A stretch of 36,250 nt of DNA from Erythrobacter sp. CCH5-A1 (GCF_001557115.1 NZ_LSKQ01000241.1:1-36250), one strand, 5' to 3'; positions 22,731-31,494 are shown, counted from the stretch's first letter. Translations and numbers: made by a program. Notes: generated from the letters alone by a model not told the origin.

Positions 22731-24998
22731 TCAGCCCACGGGCTCGAGCCGCACCGGCACATATTTGTGCCACGGCGTCCCCACCACCGGATCGCGCCAG
22801 CGGTAATCGGTGAGTTCGTTCAATGCGACCCCGTGGCGGCGCACCGTGCCGTCCGGCCCCGCCACGTCGAGCCCCAGCCCGTTGGGCAGCGAGACATGGC
22901 CGCGGCGACTGCCCTCGTGGCACTCCACCACGGTCCGGGCGCGGGCGCGGCGCGAGACGACCTCGACCGGCGCGCCATCGGCGAGGCCCAAAGCCGCGGC
23001 ATCCTCCGGATGGATCCGCAAGGTACTCTCGAGCTCGCCCTTCCTCAGCCAGTCGGGGTTGCGGATCGAGGTGTTGCTGGTCTCGGTCCGGCGCTCCCCT
23101 GCCGAGAGGATGAAGGGGTATTCGGCATCGCGGGGCGGCCCGGCGGGATCGAGCGCGAGCAGCGCCTCGATCATCTCGGGGATGTGGAGGTTGATCTGCT
23201 GCCCGGGGCTGCGCAGGCGCTTCCAGCTGTCCTCGGCATCCTGCCGCGCGAAGACCGTGCCCGAGGGCGAGCCGAGAATCGCCTCGAACAACCGGTTCCC
23301 CGCGAGCGGCCCGCTGTGCCCGGCGCGCGCGGCTTCTTCGGGGAAGGCCTGCACGAACAGCTGCGCCACGCCCCACACGCCTGCGGCATTGCTGAGGCCT
23401 TCGGGCAGCACCGGCCCCAGTGCGCGGTAGAGCAGCACCGATGCGACCGGCATCAGCGCAGGGTTCGCGCCGATGGTCTGCATGAAGGCCATCGCCAGAG
23501 CATCGAGCCCCTTCTCGGCAGCAGCGCGCAAAGGCGCAACGTCCGCCTCGCCGAATGCGCCCAATGCCTCGCACAGCCGCGCATGGATCTCGCCTTCCTC
23601 GAGCGTGCCTTCGCGCGGCGGGAACAGCGGATGGCGCAGCTGGAAGGCATTGGCCTCGGGCTCGAAGTTGAAGAAGCTGCCTTCCGCCTTCTCGAACTGG
23701 CTGCTCGCCGGGAGCACGTAATCGGCGGCGCGCGCGGTCTCGGTCATGGCGACATCGATCACCACGCTCACATCGAGCGCGCGCAGCGCCTCGCGCATCC
23801 GCGCCGAATCCGCGAGCGAGTGGACCGGATTGGCGCTCTCGACGATCATCGCGCGGAAGCGGTGCGGGTGATCGGTGAGGATTTCCTCGGTGATCGCGTT
23901 GCAGGGGATGAGGCCCATGACGACGGGGAAGCCGGTAACGGGCGAGCGGCGGAAGTTGCGTTCTCCCGAGGTCTTGCTCGCCGCCCCGCCCCCGCCGGCG
24001 CCCAGCGGGCGGAAGGGGATGAAGGCATAGCTCGTCCCCTTGCGGCCGAAGGCACCGGTCAGCCCGATGATCAGGCGGTGGAGGTAGGAGCCGAGCGTCG
24101 AATGGACGCCCATCTGCATGCCGAGGTCTTCCATCGAGGCCATCGTCTCGGCCTTGGCCATACGCTTTGCGGCGGCTCGCAGCAGCGCCTCGTCCACGCC
24201 GCAGACCTCGGCGAACTGGCTCACCGGGATGCGCGAAAGTGCCTCAAGCACGGGTTCGGCATTGGCAACGTGTTCGGCCATCCAGTCGCGGTTGGCGAGC
24301 CCGTCCTGCACGAGAATCGCGGCGAGCGCGCCGAGGCACCACGCATCGGTGCCGGGGCGGATCGCGAGATGGTAGTCGGCCATCGCCGCGGTCTCGCTCT
24401 TGCGCGGGTCGATGACGATCAGCGCGCGGGTAGGGTCGGCGGCGATCTCGCGCAGCACCAGCCGCGCGCGCGGGAAGCCGTGTGATTGCCACGGGTTCTT
24501 GCCGATCAGCAAGGCGACCTCGGCGTGCTCGAAATCGTGGTGGATGCCGCAGCCGAACATGCACGCCTGGACCCAGGCCTCGCCGGTCTTCTCCTGCGCC
24601 AGCGCATTCGAGCGATAGCGCACGCCGAGCGCCGCCAGCGTGCTCTGCGAATAGACGCCCGGGAGGTGATTCCCCTGCGCGCCGCCGCCGTAATAGAAGA
24701 TGCTCTCGCCCCCGTGCGCGTCGCGCACCGCGGCGAGCTTGGCGGCGATTTCGCTGATGGCGGTGTCCCAGTTGATCGCCTCGTAGCTGCCGTCGGCGCG
24801 GCGGCGCATCGGCGAGGACAGGCGGTCGCGGCCCTGCTGGTAGGCGTCCATCCGCTGCGCCTTCTCGCACAGGTAGCCCTGGCTGACGGGGTGGTTCTTG
24901 TCGGCGCGCACGCGGGTGATGTGGCCGCCCTCGGTCTGGACCTCGATCCCGCAATTCAGGGAGCAGATCAGGCAGGCGGTGGGTTTCCAGTCACTCAT
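22731..24998 (-). CDS. Molybdopterin-dependent oxidoreductase (FdhF/BisC-like)
   Basis: A 755-aa enzyme of the DMSO-reductase superfamily. N-terminal Cys9, Cys12, Cys16 and Cys44 form a 4Fe-4S site. Molybdopterin-binding blocks include ALLIGKNPWQSHGFPRAR and VIDPRKSETAAMADYHLAIRPGTDAWCLGALAAIL, with a molydop_binding domain at the C-terminus (IHPEDAAALGLADGAPVEVVSRRAR, SLPNGLGLD). At the position where formate dehydrogenases carry the Sec or Cys Mo ligand this protein reads NALAQEKTGEAW, so that ligand seems missing (my alignment, by eye). No twin-arginine signal: cytoplasmic. GGGAGA precedes the ATG at 24998. It overlaps the TetR gene by ATGA and is likely repressed by it. Substrate unknown. 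Confidence 0.9.
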   Translation of the reverse strand: MSDWKPTACLICSLNCGIEVQTEGGHITRVRADKNHPVSQGYLCEKAQRMDAYQQGRDRLSSPMRRRADGSYEAINWDTAISEIAAKLAAVRDAHGGESIFYYGGGAQGNHLPGVYSQSTLAALGVRYRSNALAQEKTGEAWVQACMFGCGIHHDFEHAEVALLIGKNPWQSHGFPRARLVLREIAADPTRALIVIDPRKSETAAMADYHLAIRPGTDAWCLGALAAILVQDGLANRDWMAEHVANAEPVLEALSRIPVSQFAEVCGVDEALLRAAAKRMAKAETMASMEDLGMQMGVHSTLGSYLHRLIIGLTGAFGRKGTSYAFIPFRPLGAGGGGAASKTSGERNFRRSPVTGFPVVMGLIPCNAITEEILTDHPHRFRAMIVESANPVHSLADSARMREALRALDVSVVIDVAMTETARAADYVLPASSQFEKAEGSFFNFEPEANAFQLRHPLFPPREGTLEEGEIHARLCEALGAFGEADVAPLRAAAEKGLDALAMAFMQTIGANPALMPVASVLLYRALGPVLPEGLSNAAGVWGVAQLFVQAFPEEAARAGHSGPLAGNRLFEAILGSPSGTVFARQDAEDSWKRLRSPGQQINLHIPEMIEALLALDPAGPPRDAEYPFILSAGERRTETSNTSIRNPDWLRKGELESTLRIHPEDAAALGLADGAPVEVVSRRARARTVVECHEGSRRGHVSLPNGLGLDVAGPDGTVRRHGVALNELTDYRWRDPVVGTPWHKYVPVRLEPVG

Positions 24999-25588
24999 TG
25001 CGGGTCTCCCTGTGAAACGGCGTAGGCATCGGCGAGGCGGCCTGCGGCATCGCGGCAAGCGGCGAGGATGGCGTCGGACAGTGCGGCATCGGGCACGGCG
25101 CGGGCGAGCGCGAGCCCGCCTGCCGCCAGCGCGAGCAGCGCCAGTTCCTCGGACGGGGGTGCGGGGTCTTGCGAATTGTCGCTGTCGGTGACGACGGTGG
25201 CGAGCAGCTCCTGGAAGCTTTCGCGCACCGCCGGTGCGGCCCGCGGCGCCTCGCTCAGCAGCGCGGCGAGCGGGCAGCCGGTTTCGGGATGATCGCGATG
25301 GGTGCGCGAGAGATAGGAACGGGCGCGTAGCATGCGCCGCTCGGGGCGGGTGAGGCCATGCGGCACGGCGCCGAGGCGGGCCGTACGTGATGCCATCGCC
25401 GTTTCGAGTGCCGCCACCTCGAGCGCCTCCTTGCTCGGAAAGTGAGCATAGAAGGCGCCGTGGGTGAGCCCGAGATCGCGCATCAGGCGCTGGACACCAT
25501 TGCCGCCCAGCCCCTCGGCCCGCAGCCGCTGCGAAGCGAGATCAAGGATCGCGGCGCGGGTGGCGGCCTTCTGTTCGGAGCGTTTCAA
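24995..25588 (-). CDS. TetR/AcrR-family regulator
   Basis: A 197-aa repressor-type protein. The N-terminal helix-turn-helix spans about residues 8-56 (ATRAAILDLASQRLRAEGLGGNGVQRLMRDLGLTHGAFYAHFPSKEALEVAALE). The all-helical C-terminal part contains a TGCPLAALLSEAPR segment seen in TetR proteins related to electrophile or fatty-acid sensing. The start is a TTG at 25588, backed by AAGGGAGA upstream. Its stop overlaps the molybdoenzyme ATG, and it is divergent from a small membrane protein gene. It probably controls all three. Confidence 0.87.
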   Translation of the reverse strand: MKRSEQKAATRAAILDLASQRLRAEGLGGNGVQRLMRDLGLTHGAFYAHFPSKEALEVAALETAMASRTARLGAVPHGLTRPERRMLRARSYLSRTHRDHPETGCPLAALLSEAPRAAPAVRESFQELLATVVTDSDNSQDPAPPSEELALLALAAGGLALARAVPDAALSDAILAACRDAAGRLADAYAVSQGDPQ

Positions 25589-25658
25589 GCGAGTCTCCCT
25601 TCTCAGCCCTCAGATTTTCACATTACCTATATCATGTCAAACTATCCTTGCGGATGAT

Positions 25659-25672
25659 GTAGCATTCGCTAC
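25659..25672. promoter_or_regulatory. Candidate TetR operator
   Basis: GTAGC-ATTC-GCTAC, a perfect 5-bp dyad with a 4-base centre, lies in the 120-base gap between the divergent tetR and small membrane-protein genes, 37 bases before the latter's ATG. Short, but well placed. Confidence 0.4.
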
Positions 25673-25708
25673 GTTCAGCGGAATCATAGCCTTGGGAGAG
25701 ACTGCGCC

Positions 25709-26056
25709 ATGATCCTGTTCCGCCTGTTTCTGATCGCCTGCATGGTGACCATCGTCGGCTACACCTCGGTCACCATCGCCAATCATGGCTGGAACCTCGT
25801 CCCGATCTTCTTCGGCGACATGGCGAAAATGGCCTGGCCCGGGCAGTTCAACCTCGACTTCATGTGCTTCCTGCTGCTGGCCGGGATCTGGGTCTCGTGG
25901 CGGCACCACTTCCGCCCTGCGGGCCTGCTGCTGGGGCTGGTCGCGGTGTTCGGGGGCATGATGTTCATGTCGGTCTATCTGTTGATCCAATCGCTGCGCA
26001 CGCGGGGCGATGTCGCCGCGCTGATGCTGGGGCCGGAGCGGGCTGCCGCACGCTAG
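25709..26056 (+). CDS. Small membrane protein, possibly DUF2834-like
   Basis: A 115-aa protein with three predicted membrane helices (about 3-25, 50-66 and 72-95). The middle segment FNLDFMCFLLLAGIWVSWRHHFRPAGLLLGLVAVFGGMMFMSVYLL resembles small DUF2834-type proteins, an assignment I hold weakly. GGGAGAG precedes the ATG. Divergent from the TetR gene, so probably its target. Often such proteins accompany redox enzymes; here the molybdoenzyme sits on the other side of the regulator. Confidence 0.75.
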   Translation: MILFRLFLIACMVTIVGYTSVTIANHGWNLVPIFFGDMAKMAWPGQFNLDFMCFLLLAGIWVSWRHHFRPAGLLLGLVAVFGGMMFMSVYLLIQSLRTRGDVAALMLGPERAAAR

Positions 26057-26125
26057 GCCGGGAATCGCTGGAAAACTCGCCGCTGCGTCTTTGCCTCGGC
26101 GCGCTGCCTGCCTAATCCCTCCCGG

Positions 26126-27622
26126 GTGACGGCACATATCGACATCGGGCGCGGCCCCCAGGGAGAGGCAATCGGCATCGATCTGGCCGAGCTCCTTGCC
26201 ACGCGCCTGCTGGTGCAGGGCAATTCGGGCTCGGGCAAGTCGCACCTCTTGCGCCGCCTGCTCGAGGAATGCGCGGGCCAAGTGCAGCAGATCATCATTG
26301 ATCCCGAGGGCGATTTCGTCACGCTGGCCGACGCATTCGGCCATGTCGTGATCGACGCCGGTGCCTACTCCCCGCGCGAGATCGAGGAGCTGGCCGCGCG
26401 CGTTCGCCAGCACCGCGCCTCGGTGGTGCTGGCGCTGGACGAGCTCGAGGTCGAGGCCCAGATTCGCTGCGCCGCGCTGTTCCTCACCGCCCTCTTCGAT
26501 GCCCCGCGCGAGCACTGGTATCCCGCGCTCGTGGTGGTCGACGAGGCGCAGATGTTCGCGCCTGCCGCCGCGGGCGAGATGAATGACGAGACCCGCCGGT
26601 TGACGCTGGCGGCGATGACCAACCTAATGTGCCGGGGGAGGAAGCGCGGCCTCGCCGGGATCGTCGCCACCCAGCGCCTTGCGAAACTCGCCAAGAATGT
26701 CGCGGCCGAGGCGTCCAATTTCCTGATGGGGCGGACCTTCCTCGATATCGACATGCAACGCGCCGCCGACCTCCTCGGCATGGACCGGCGGCAGGCCGAG
26801 CGCATCCGCGATTTGCAGCGCGGCCAGTTCCTGGGGCTCGGCCCCGCCATCAGCCGGCGACCGGTGGCGGTCCATGTCGGGCCGGTGCGGACCGCCGGAC
26901 GCGGAGGCGGTCAGGGGCTGATCCCGCTGCCGCAGGCAGAGGACGGCGCGATGGAGGCGCTGCTCACCGACCGCCTTGCCGAGGCAGTCGCCCAGCCCCA
27001 GCCGGTGCGCCGCGCGCCGCCCCCGCCGCCGCCGCGCGCCGATCTCGAGGAAGCGCTCGCCCGTCCGCGCGCCTTGCCAGAGGTTACCCGTTCGGCCGAA
27101 CCGCTCGCACCGCCGCCAGAGGCCCCTGTCCCGAGCCGCGCACCCTTACCGCCAGCGCCCCGCGAAGGCGGCGCGACCATTGAGGATGTCGTCCGCGATA
27201 TCGCGCTCGCCGAGGGGGCGACCTATCGCCCCGCCGCGAGCCTGTTCCGCGATTTCGCGATCCGCTGCCGCCAGGCCGGGATCGCTTCAGCGCATATCGA
27301 CATTGCCCGCTTCCGCCGCATGTTCGCCCATGCGGTGAGCGGTCTCGACCGGCTGCCGGGCGAGACCCAGGCGGTAATCGCCGCAGCCGCCGAGGGGGTC
27401 GATGACGATTGCCTCGCCCCCTATCTCGCGATGCTGATCGCCGCCCACACCGGCGCGGCCATGCCCTGCGAGGACGAGCTCGGCCGCCTCTACGGCAGCG
27501 CCTCGCCCAGTCGCGTGCGGCGGCTGCTCGACCATCTCGAACGGCAGGGCCGGATCGTGGTGCGCGAGGATTTCGGCGGCGAGCGCTCGATCACGGTGCC
27601 GGTGCTGCCAGCCGCAGCCTGA
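26126..27622 (+). CDS. HerA/FtsK-like ATPase with C-terminal winged helix
   Basis: A 498-aa P-loop ATPase. Walker A is VQGNSGSGKSH (30-40); Walker B is LVVVDEAQMF with Asp139-Glu140; RGRKRGLAGIVATQRLAKLAKNV is the HerA-type sensor/arginine region. Residues 290-355 are a Pro/Arg/Ala-rich linker, and the last 150 residues end in a winged-helix-like unit (ELGRLYGSASPSRVRRLLDHLERQGRIVV). HerA-type ATPases translocate DNA; partners in repair (NurA) or defence (SIR2, DUF4297) are not encoded nearby. The start is a GTG at 26126 without a clear ribosome site, immediately before the conserved IDIGRGPQGEAIGIDL segment. Confidence 0.85.
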   Translation: MTAHIDIGRGPQGEAIGIDLAELLATRLLVQGNSGSGKSHLLRRLLEECAGQVQQIIIDPEGDFVTLADAFGHVVIDAGAYSPREIEELAARVRQHRASVVLALDELEVEAQIRCAALFLTALFDAPREHWYPALVVVDEAQMFAPAAAGEMNDETRRLTLAAMTNLMCRGRKRGLAGIVATQRLAKLAKNVAAEASNFLMGRTFLDIDMQRAADLLGMDRRQAERIRDLQRGQFLGLGPAISRRPVAVHVGPVRTAGRGGGQGLIPLPQAEDGAMEALLTDRLAEAVAQPQPVRRAPPPPPPRADLEEALARPRALPEVTRSAEPLAPPPEAPVPSRAPLPPAPREGGATIEDVVRDIALAEGATYRPAASLFRDFAIRCRQAGIASAHIDIARFRRMFAHAVSGLDRLPGETQAVIAAAAEGVDDDCLAPYLAMLIAAHTGAAMPCEDELGRLYGSASPSRVRRLLDHLERQGRIVVREDFGGERSITVPVLPAAA

Positions 27623-27809
27623 TTTCCGGCCCCACCGGCCCTCCCGCGTCGCCCTCGTCTTGCCGCTTCATGGCAAGCATGGCCCTGACGCAGCAATCCC
27701 TGCACAGCATGGAGCCGCTCCCATCGGCTAGACCCCGACTGCCGCCGCGCGTCTCGCCCGGGCCTTGCGGCGCACGTTCTGGACGGGAGGGTCCGACGAG
27801 GAGATTTCG

Positions 27810-28745
27810 ATGCACGCGCCTGTCCGTTCCCCTGTGCTTGCCATCCCACCCGGCGCCGAGGACGGCGTGGAACCCGGCACCGCCTCATCCGATGCCGAGA
27901 ACTGCACACCGGTCACCATGCATGACCTTGCCGGCCCGGCACAACGCTTCGTGCTCCCGGCCGGGCGTGACGCGATCGTGCTTCCCCTCGGCCCGACGAC
28001 CCTGTCGGCCTTCCCCGGGATTGCGCCGACCTGTGCAAGTCTCGGAACGGTGCTGTTCATCCCCGCCGGAACCTGCATCAGCGCCGGGTTCGAGGACCGC
28101 CACAGCGCGTGCGTGCTGTTGCTCGATCCGGCGCTGCGCGGCCTTGTCGGCGAAGCGCTTGCACCTTGCGCGGTGCAGGTGCCCGGCACTGCTTTCCTGA
28201 TGCACAGCGCACACCCGGTGCGCGCGCTCTTGCCACAGATCCGCCGCTTCGGTGCCGCAGACGGCGCTCCGGGGGCGGCTCTGGCCTTGCGCGCCCTGAC
28301 CGAACTGCTCCTCCACGAGGTTGCGCTCGCACATGCTGCAACCTGCGTTGCCGCTGCCGCGCGCACCGAGGCTCGCCGCCCCGGTCGCCCCCCGCGCAGC
28401 GAACGGATCCAGCCGCATCACCTCGCCGCGATCGACAGCTTCATCGACCGCAATATCGAGAACGTCCTGAGGATTGACGATCTCGCGGCTCAGGTCGGCC
28501 TGTCGCGCTATCACTTCCTGCGCTGCTTCAAGCGCGCGACCGGATCGAGCCCGCTGCAATATGTCCTCGCCCGGCGGGTCGAGCACGCCCGCCAGCTGCT
28601 CGCGCAGAGCGAAGAGAGCATTGCCGCGGTCGCATATGCGGCAGGCTTTTCCTCGCAGAGCCACCTGAACGCGATGTTCAAGCGCCACTTCGGCGTCACC
28701 CCCGGGGCCTTCGTGCGGGTCCACCGCCGCCCTGCCCTGCGCTGA
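27810..28745 (+). CDS. AraC-family regulator upstream of dps
   Basis: A 311-aa regulator. Residues 30-170 look like a cupin-type sensing domain of the AraC group (FVLPAGRDAIVLPLGPTTLSAFPG, VLFIPAGTCISAGFED). The C-terminal double helix-turn-helix spans about 210-310 (IDSFIDRNIENVLRIDDLAAQVGLSRYHFLRCFKRATGSSPLQYVLARRVEHARQLL and the second helix pair). I start at 27810, where GACGAGGAG provides a ribosome site. The dps gene begins 24 bases after its stop in the same direction, so the two may be one transcript. Confidence 0.9.
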   Translation: MHAPVRSPVLAIPPGAEDGVEPGTASSDAENCTPVTMHDLAGPAQRFVLPAGRDAIVLPLGPTTLSAFPGIAPTCASLGTVLFIPAGTCISAGFEDRHSACVLLLDPALRGLVGEALAPCAVQVPGTAFLMHSAHPVRALLPQIRRFGAADGAPGAALALRALTELLLHEVALAHAATCVAAAARTEARRPGRPPRSERIQPHHLAAIDSFIDRNIENVLRIDDLAAQVGLSRYHFLRCFKRATGSSPLQYVLARRVEHARQLLAQSEESIAAVAYAAGFSSQSHLNAMFKRHFGVTPGAFVRVHRRPALR

Positions 28746-28769
28746 CGCCCTTTTGCCTAGGAGACCCCG

Positions 28770-29255
28770 ATGACCTACACCTCCCGCCTCGATATCCCGC
28801 GCAGCCTCGCCAAGGCCTCGATCGATCTGCTCCAGGCTCGCCTTGTCGACGCGATCGATCTCGAGGCGCAGATGAAACAGGCGCACTGGAACGTGCGCGG
28901 CAAGGATTTCATGCAGCTCCACGAGCTGTTCGACGGGGTCCACACCATCGTCGAGGACTTCGTCGACACCATCGCCGAGCGCATCGCCGCGCTGGGCGGC
29001 ATCGCCGACGGGCGGGTGCAGACCGTGGCCGCGACCAGCAGCCTCTACGAATATCCGCTCGAAGCCCGCGGCGGCGAGGCGCATTTGAAGGCGGTGGCCG
29101 GATCGCTTGCCGAATTCGGCAAGCTGGTGCGCGCCGATATCGACGCCGCGGCGGCCGCGGGCGATGCCGACACCGCTGATCTGTTCACCGGCATCAGCCG
29201 CGAGACCGACAAGCAGCTGTGGTTCATCGAGGCCCATCTCGACCCCGCCGCCTGA
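28770..29255 (+). CDS. dps: DNA starvation/stationary phase protection protein
   Basis: A 161-aa ferritin-like dodecamer subunit that binds DNA and oxidises Fe(II) with peroxide. The inter-subunit ferroxidase residues His39, His51, Asp55, Asp66 and Glu70 match E. coli Dps His51, His63, Asp67, Asp78 and Glu82 with a constant shift of 12 (KQAHWNVRG, LHELFDGVHTIVEDFVDTIAERI). The N-terminus is short, with few lysines, so DNA binding may be weaker than in E. coli. CTAGGAGACC precedes the ATG. Follows an AraC regulator, and its 3' end overlaps the start region of the porin gene. Confidence 0.95.
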   Translation: MTYTSRLDIPRSLAKASIDLLQARLVDAIDLEAQMKQAHWNVRGKDFMQLHELFDGVHTIVEDFVDTIAERIAALGGIADGRVQTVAATSSLYEYPLEARGGEAHLKAVAGSLAEFGKLVRADIDAAAAAGDADTADLFTGISRETDKQLWFIEAHLDPAA

Positions 29256-30577
29256 GCGCGCGCGCGGTGGCGGCGGGGCTCTTTGTGGCCGCGGCGGCAA
29301 CATCCGCTCTGGCCGGACAGGAGCCGAGCGGGCTGAAGCAGGCGCCGGCGGCTGTCCCGCCGGCGCCTGCTTCAGCGTCCTTAGGCCCCGCATCGCCCCC
29401 CGCCATCAGGCTGTCGGGGGAACTGCGCGAGCGGGTGACGTGGCAATCGGCGCTCGCCTTCGACAGCGCGGACCCGGACGCGGGGCTGTTCTGGACGCAG
29501 CGCATCGCCCTCGCCGCCGATGCGAAGATCGCGCCCACGGTTCGCCTGCGCGCAGCGCTGGTCAGCGCGTTGATCGAGGGCGAAGGCGAAGAGAGCCCGG
29601 TCGAACGCAATGTGCTCGACCTGCAGGAGGCCTTCGTCGAGATTGGGCCCGAGCGCGCCTTCCTGCGGATCGGGCGGCAGGAAATCCGCTTGGGCTCGCA
29701 GCGGCTGATCGCGGTGCGCGATGGCACCACTGTGCGCCGCACGTGGGACGGCGTGCGCGGGCATGCGGTGCTGGGCACAGTGACGCTCGATGCTTTCGCG
29801 CTCCGGCTGGTCGCGGTGCGGCCCGACGGCGTCTTTAACGACGGTCGCAACGAAGGCCGGGATCTCGCAGGTGTCCAGGCAAGCTTTCCAGCCCCGCTCG
29901 GCAGTCTCGATGCCTATTGGCTCCTCACTACCCATGACGACCGCCGCACCATCGAAGGCACCGGCGACGAGCGGCGCCACTCGCTGGGCCTGCGCGCCCA
30001 CGGCGAAGCTGCTGGGTGGTTCTGGGACTGGGAGGCGGTGTACCAGACCGGCCGCTTCACAGGCGGGGACATCGCCGCATGGACGCTCGCCACCAAGACC
30101 GGCTACCGCTGGCAGGCCGCCACCTGGCAGCCGGAACTGATGCTCTCGGCCAACATCGCCTCGGGCGACAAGACGCGCGGGGACGGGCGGCTCGGCACCT
30201 TCAACGCGCTCTACCCCAATGCCAGCTACTTCTCGGAGAACGCGGTTCTCGGACCCTCGAACTTCTTCAACCTCCATCCTTACGTGAAGCTGCGGCCGCG
30301 CCGGGACCTGACCGTGGGCCTGGACCTCAACCTCTACTGGCGGCTCGAGCGCGCCGACGGGGTCTATAGTCCGCAAGGAGGGCTGATCCGGGCACCAGGC
30401 GCCAGCCGCAAGCGCTTCGTCGACGCGGCGCTGTCGGGTGTGATCGAGTGGACGCCGCGTAAGGGCCTGTTGCTCGGCCTTGTCGCAACCCGCTCGCAGC
30501 CGCAGGGCTTCATCCGGGCGACCGGCCCCGCCGATCCGTCCGATTTCGTCGAAGCGACGCTGCAATTCACCTTCTGA
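29219..30577 (+). CDS. Alginate-export-domain outer membrane porin
   Basis: A protein of about 452 aa. A basic n-region and hydrophobic core (AVAAGLFVAAAATSALA) make a signal peptide, followed by an Ala/Pro linker and a beta-barrel of alternating strands typical of the alginate_exp family (FLRIGRQEIRLGSQRLI, TTVRRTWDGVRGHAVLG, GYRWQAATWQPELMLSANIASGD) with a terminal Phe (LQFTF), the outer-membrane insertion signal. Substrate is not known; relatives carry diverse sugars or acids. The start is uncertain: GTG 29219 gives the best signal peptide but overlaps dps by 37 bases; GTG 29267 lacks positive charges. A perfect hairpin lies in the linker code. Confidence 0.82.
   Translation: MVHRGPSRPRRLSARAVAAGLFVAAAATSALAGQEPSGLKQAPAAVPPAPASASLGPASPPAIRLSGELRERVTWQSALAFDSADPDAGLFWTQRIALAADAKIAPTVRLRAALVSALIEGEGEESPVERNVLDLQEAFVEIGPERAFLRIGRQEIRLGSQRLIAVRDGTTVRRTWDGVRGHAVLGTVTLDAFALRLVAVRPDGVFNDGRNEGRDLAGVQASFPAPLGSLDAYWLLTTHDDRRTIEGTGDERRHSLGLRAHGEAAGWFWDWEAVYQTGRFTGGDIAAWTLATKTGYRWQAATWQPELMLSANIASGDKTRGDGRLGTFNALYPNASYFSENAVLGPSNFFNLHPYVKLRPRRDLTVGLDLNLYWRLERADGVYSPQGGLIRAPGASRKRFVDAALSGVIEWTPRKGLLLGLVATRSQPQGFIRATGPADPSDFVEATLQFTF
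29332..29376. repeat. Perfect 20-bp hairpin inside the porin coding region
   Basis: Two 20-base arms (29332-29351 and 29357-29376) are exact reverse complements around CTGTC. The sequence encodes the Ala/Pro linker after the signal peptide. It lies 77 bases after the dps stop, with no T-run behind it on either strand. It could limit read-through from dps or control porin expression. Confidence 0.75.
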
Positions 30578-30615
30578 CCGCCTATCTTGACGCCGAAGCC
30601 AAGGAGCACACCGCC

Positions 30616-31494
30616 ATGATCGAACGCATCATCACCAAACGCGCCCATGACCTCGGCGGCGGGTTCGAGGTCGGGCGGGTGCTGCCCTTCCATGCGCGGC
30701 GGATGGTCGGGCCCTACATTTTCTTCGACCATATCGGCCCGGTCGATCTTGCGCCGGGCATCCCGCAGAGCCTCGACGTGCGCCCCCATCCGCATATCGG
30801 CCTTGCGACAGTGACCTACCTGTTCGACGGCGCGCTCACCCACCGCGACAGCTTGGGTTACCATCAGGAAATCCGCCCCGGCGAGGTCAACTGGATGATC
30901 GCCGGGAGCGGCATTACCCATTCCGAACGCTTTGAATATGCCCGCGCGCACGGCGTCCACATGCACGGGATCCAAGCCTGGGTCGCCCTGCCCGAAGAGG
31001 CCGAGGAGGTCGATCCCGCCTTCTCGCACCATGCCGGGGCGGAGCTTCCTGCGTGGGACGAGCCGGGCCTTACCGGACGCTTGATCGCGGGCGAGCTTGA
31101 AGGGTTGCGCGCAGGGACTCCGGTGCACTCGCCGCAGTTCTACGCCCATTGGCAGATGCAGCCCGGCGCACGGCGGGTGCTGCCGGCCAGCTACACCGAG
31201 CGCGCGGTCTATGTCGCGGCGGGCGCGGCCCAAGTTGGCGACGAGGCGCTCAGCGCGGGCATGATGGCGGTGCTTGCCCCCGGTGCCGATGTCCCCGTGG
31301 TGGCGCAATCCGCGGCGACCGTGATGGTCCTCGGCGGCGAGCCGGTGGGGGAGCGGTTCATGTTCTGGAACTTCGTCTCCTCGCGAAAGGACCGGATCGC
31401 GCAGGCGGCGGAGGACTGGAAGGCGGGCCGCATGAAGCTGCCGGACGAGGACAGCCTCGAATTCACCCCGCTGCCCGAATTCAAGGGGGCGTGA
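30616..31494 (+). CDS. Pirin-family protein (second copy)
   Basis: A 292-aa bicupin closer in length to human pirin and to longer bacterial pirins than the 5339 gene. Metal ligands His58, His60, His102 and Glu104 are in RPHPHIGLATV and GSGITHSERFE. The C-terminal half has the family's FMFWNFVSSRKDRIAQAAEDWKAG ending. Probable roles are quercetinase-like ring cleavage or a redox-sensitive co-regulator. AAGGAGC stands before the ATG. The small GNAT gene follows after 5 bases, suggesting one transcript. Confidence 0.9.
   Translation: MIERIITKRAHDLGGGFEVGRVLPFHARRMVGPYIFFDHIGPVDLAPGIPQSLDVRPHPHIGLATVTYLFDGALTHRDSLGYHQEIRPGEVNWMIAGSGITHSERFEYARAHGVHMHGIQAWVALPEEAEEVDPAFSHHAGAELPAWDEPGLTGRLIAGELEGLRAGTPVHSPQFYAHWQMQPGARRVLPASYTERAVYVAAGAAQVGDEALSAGMMAVLAPGADVPVVAQSAATVMVLGGEPVGERFMFWNFVSSRKDRIAQAAEDWKAGRMKLPDEDSLEFTPLPEFKGA

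Noticed and set aside
26126..27622. HerA ATPase as part of an anti-phage defence system
   Set aside because: No SIR2, DUF4297, nuclease or other effector lies beside it; neighbours are a small membrane protein and an AraC-dps pair.
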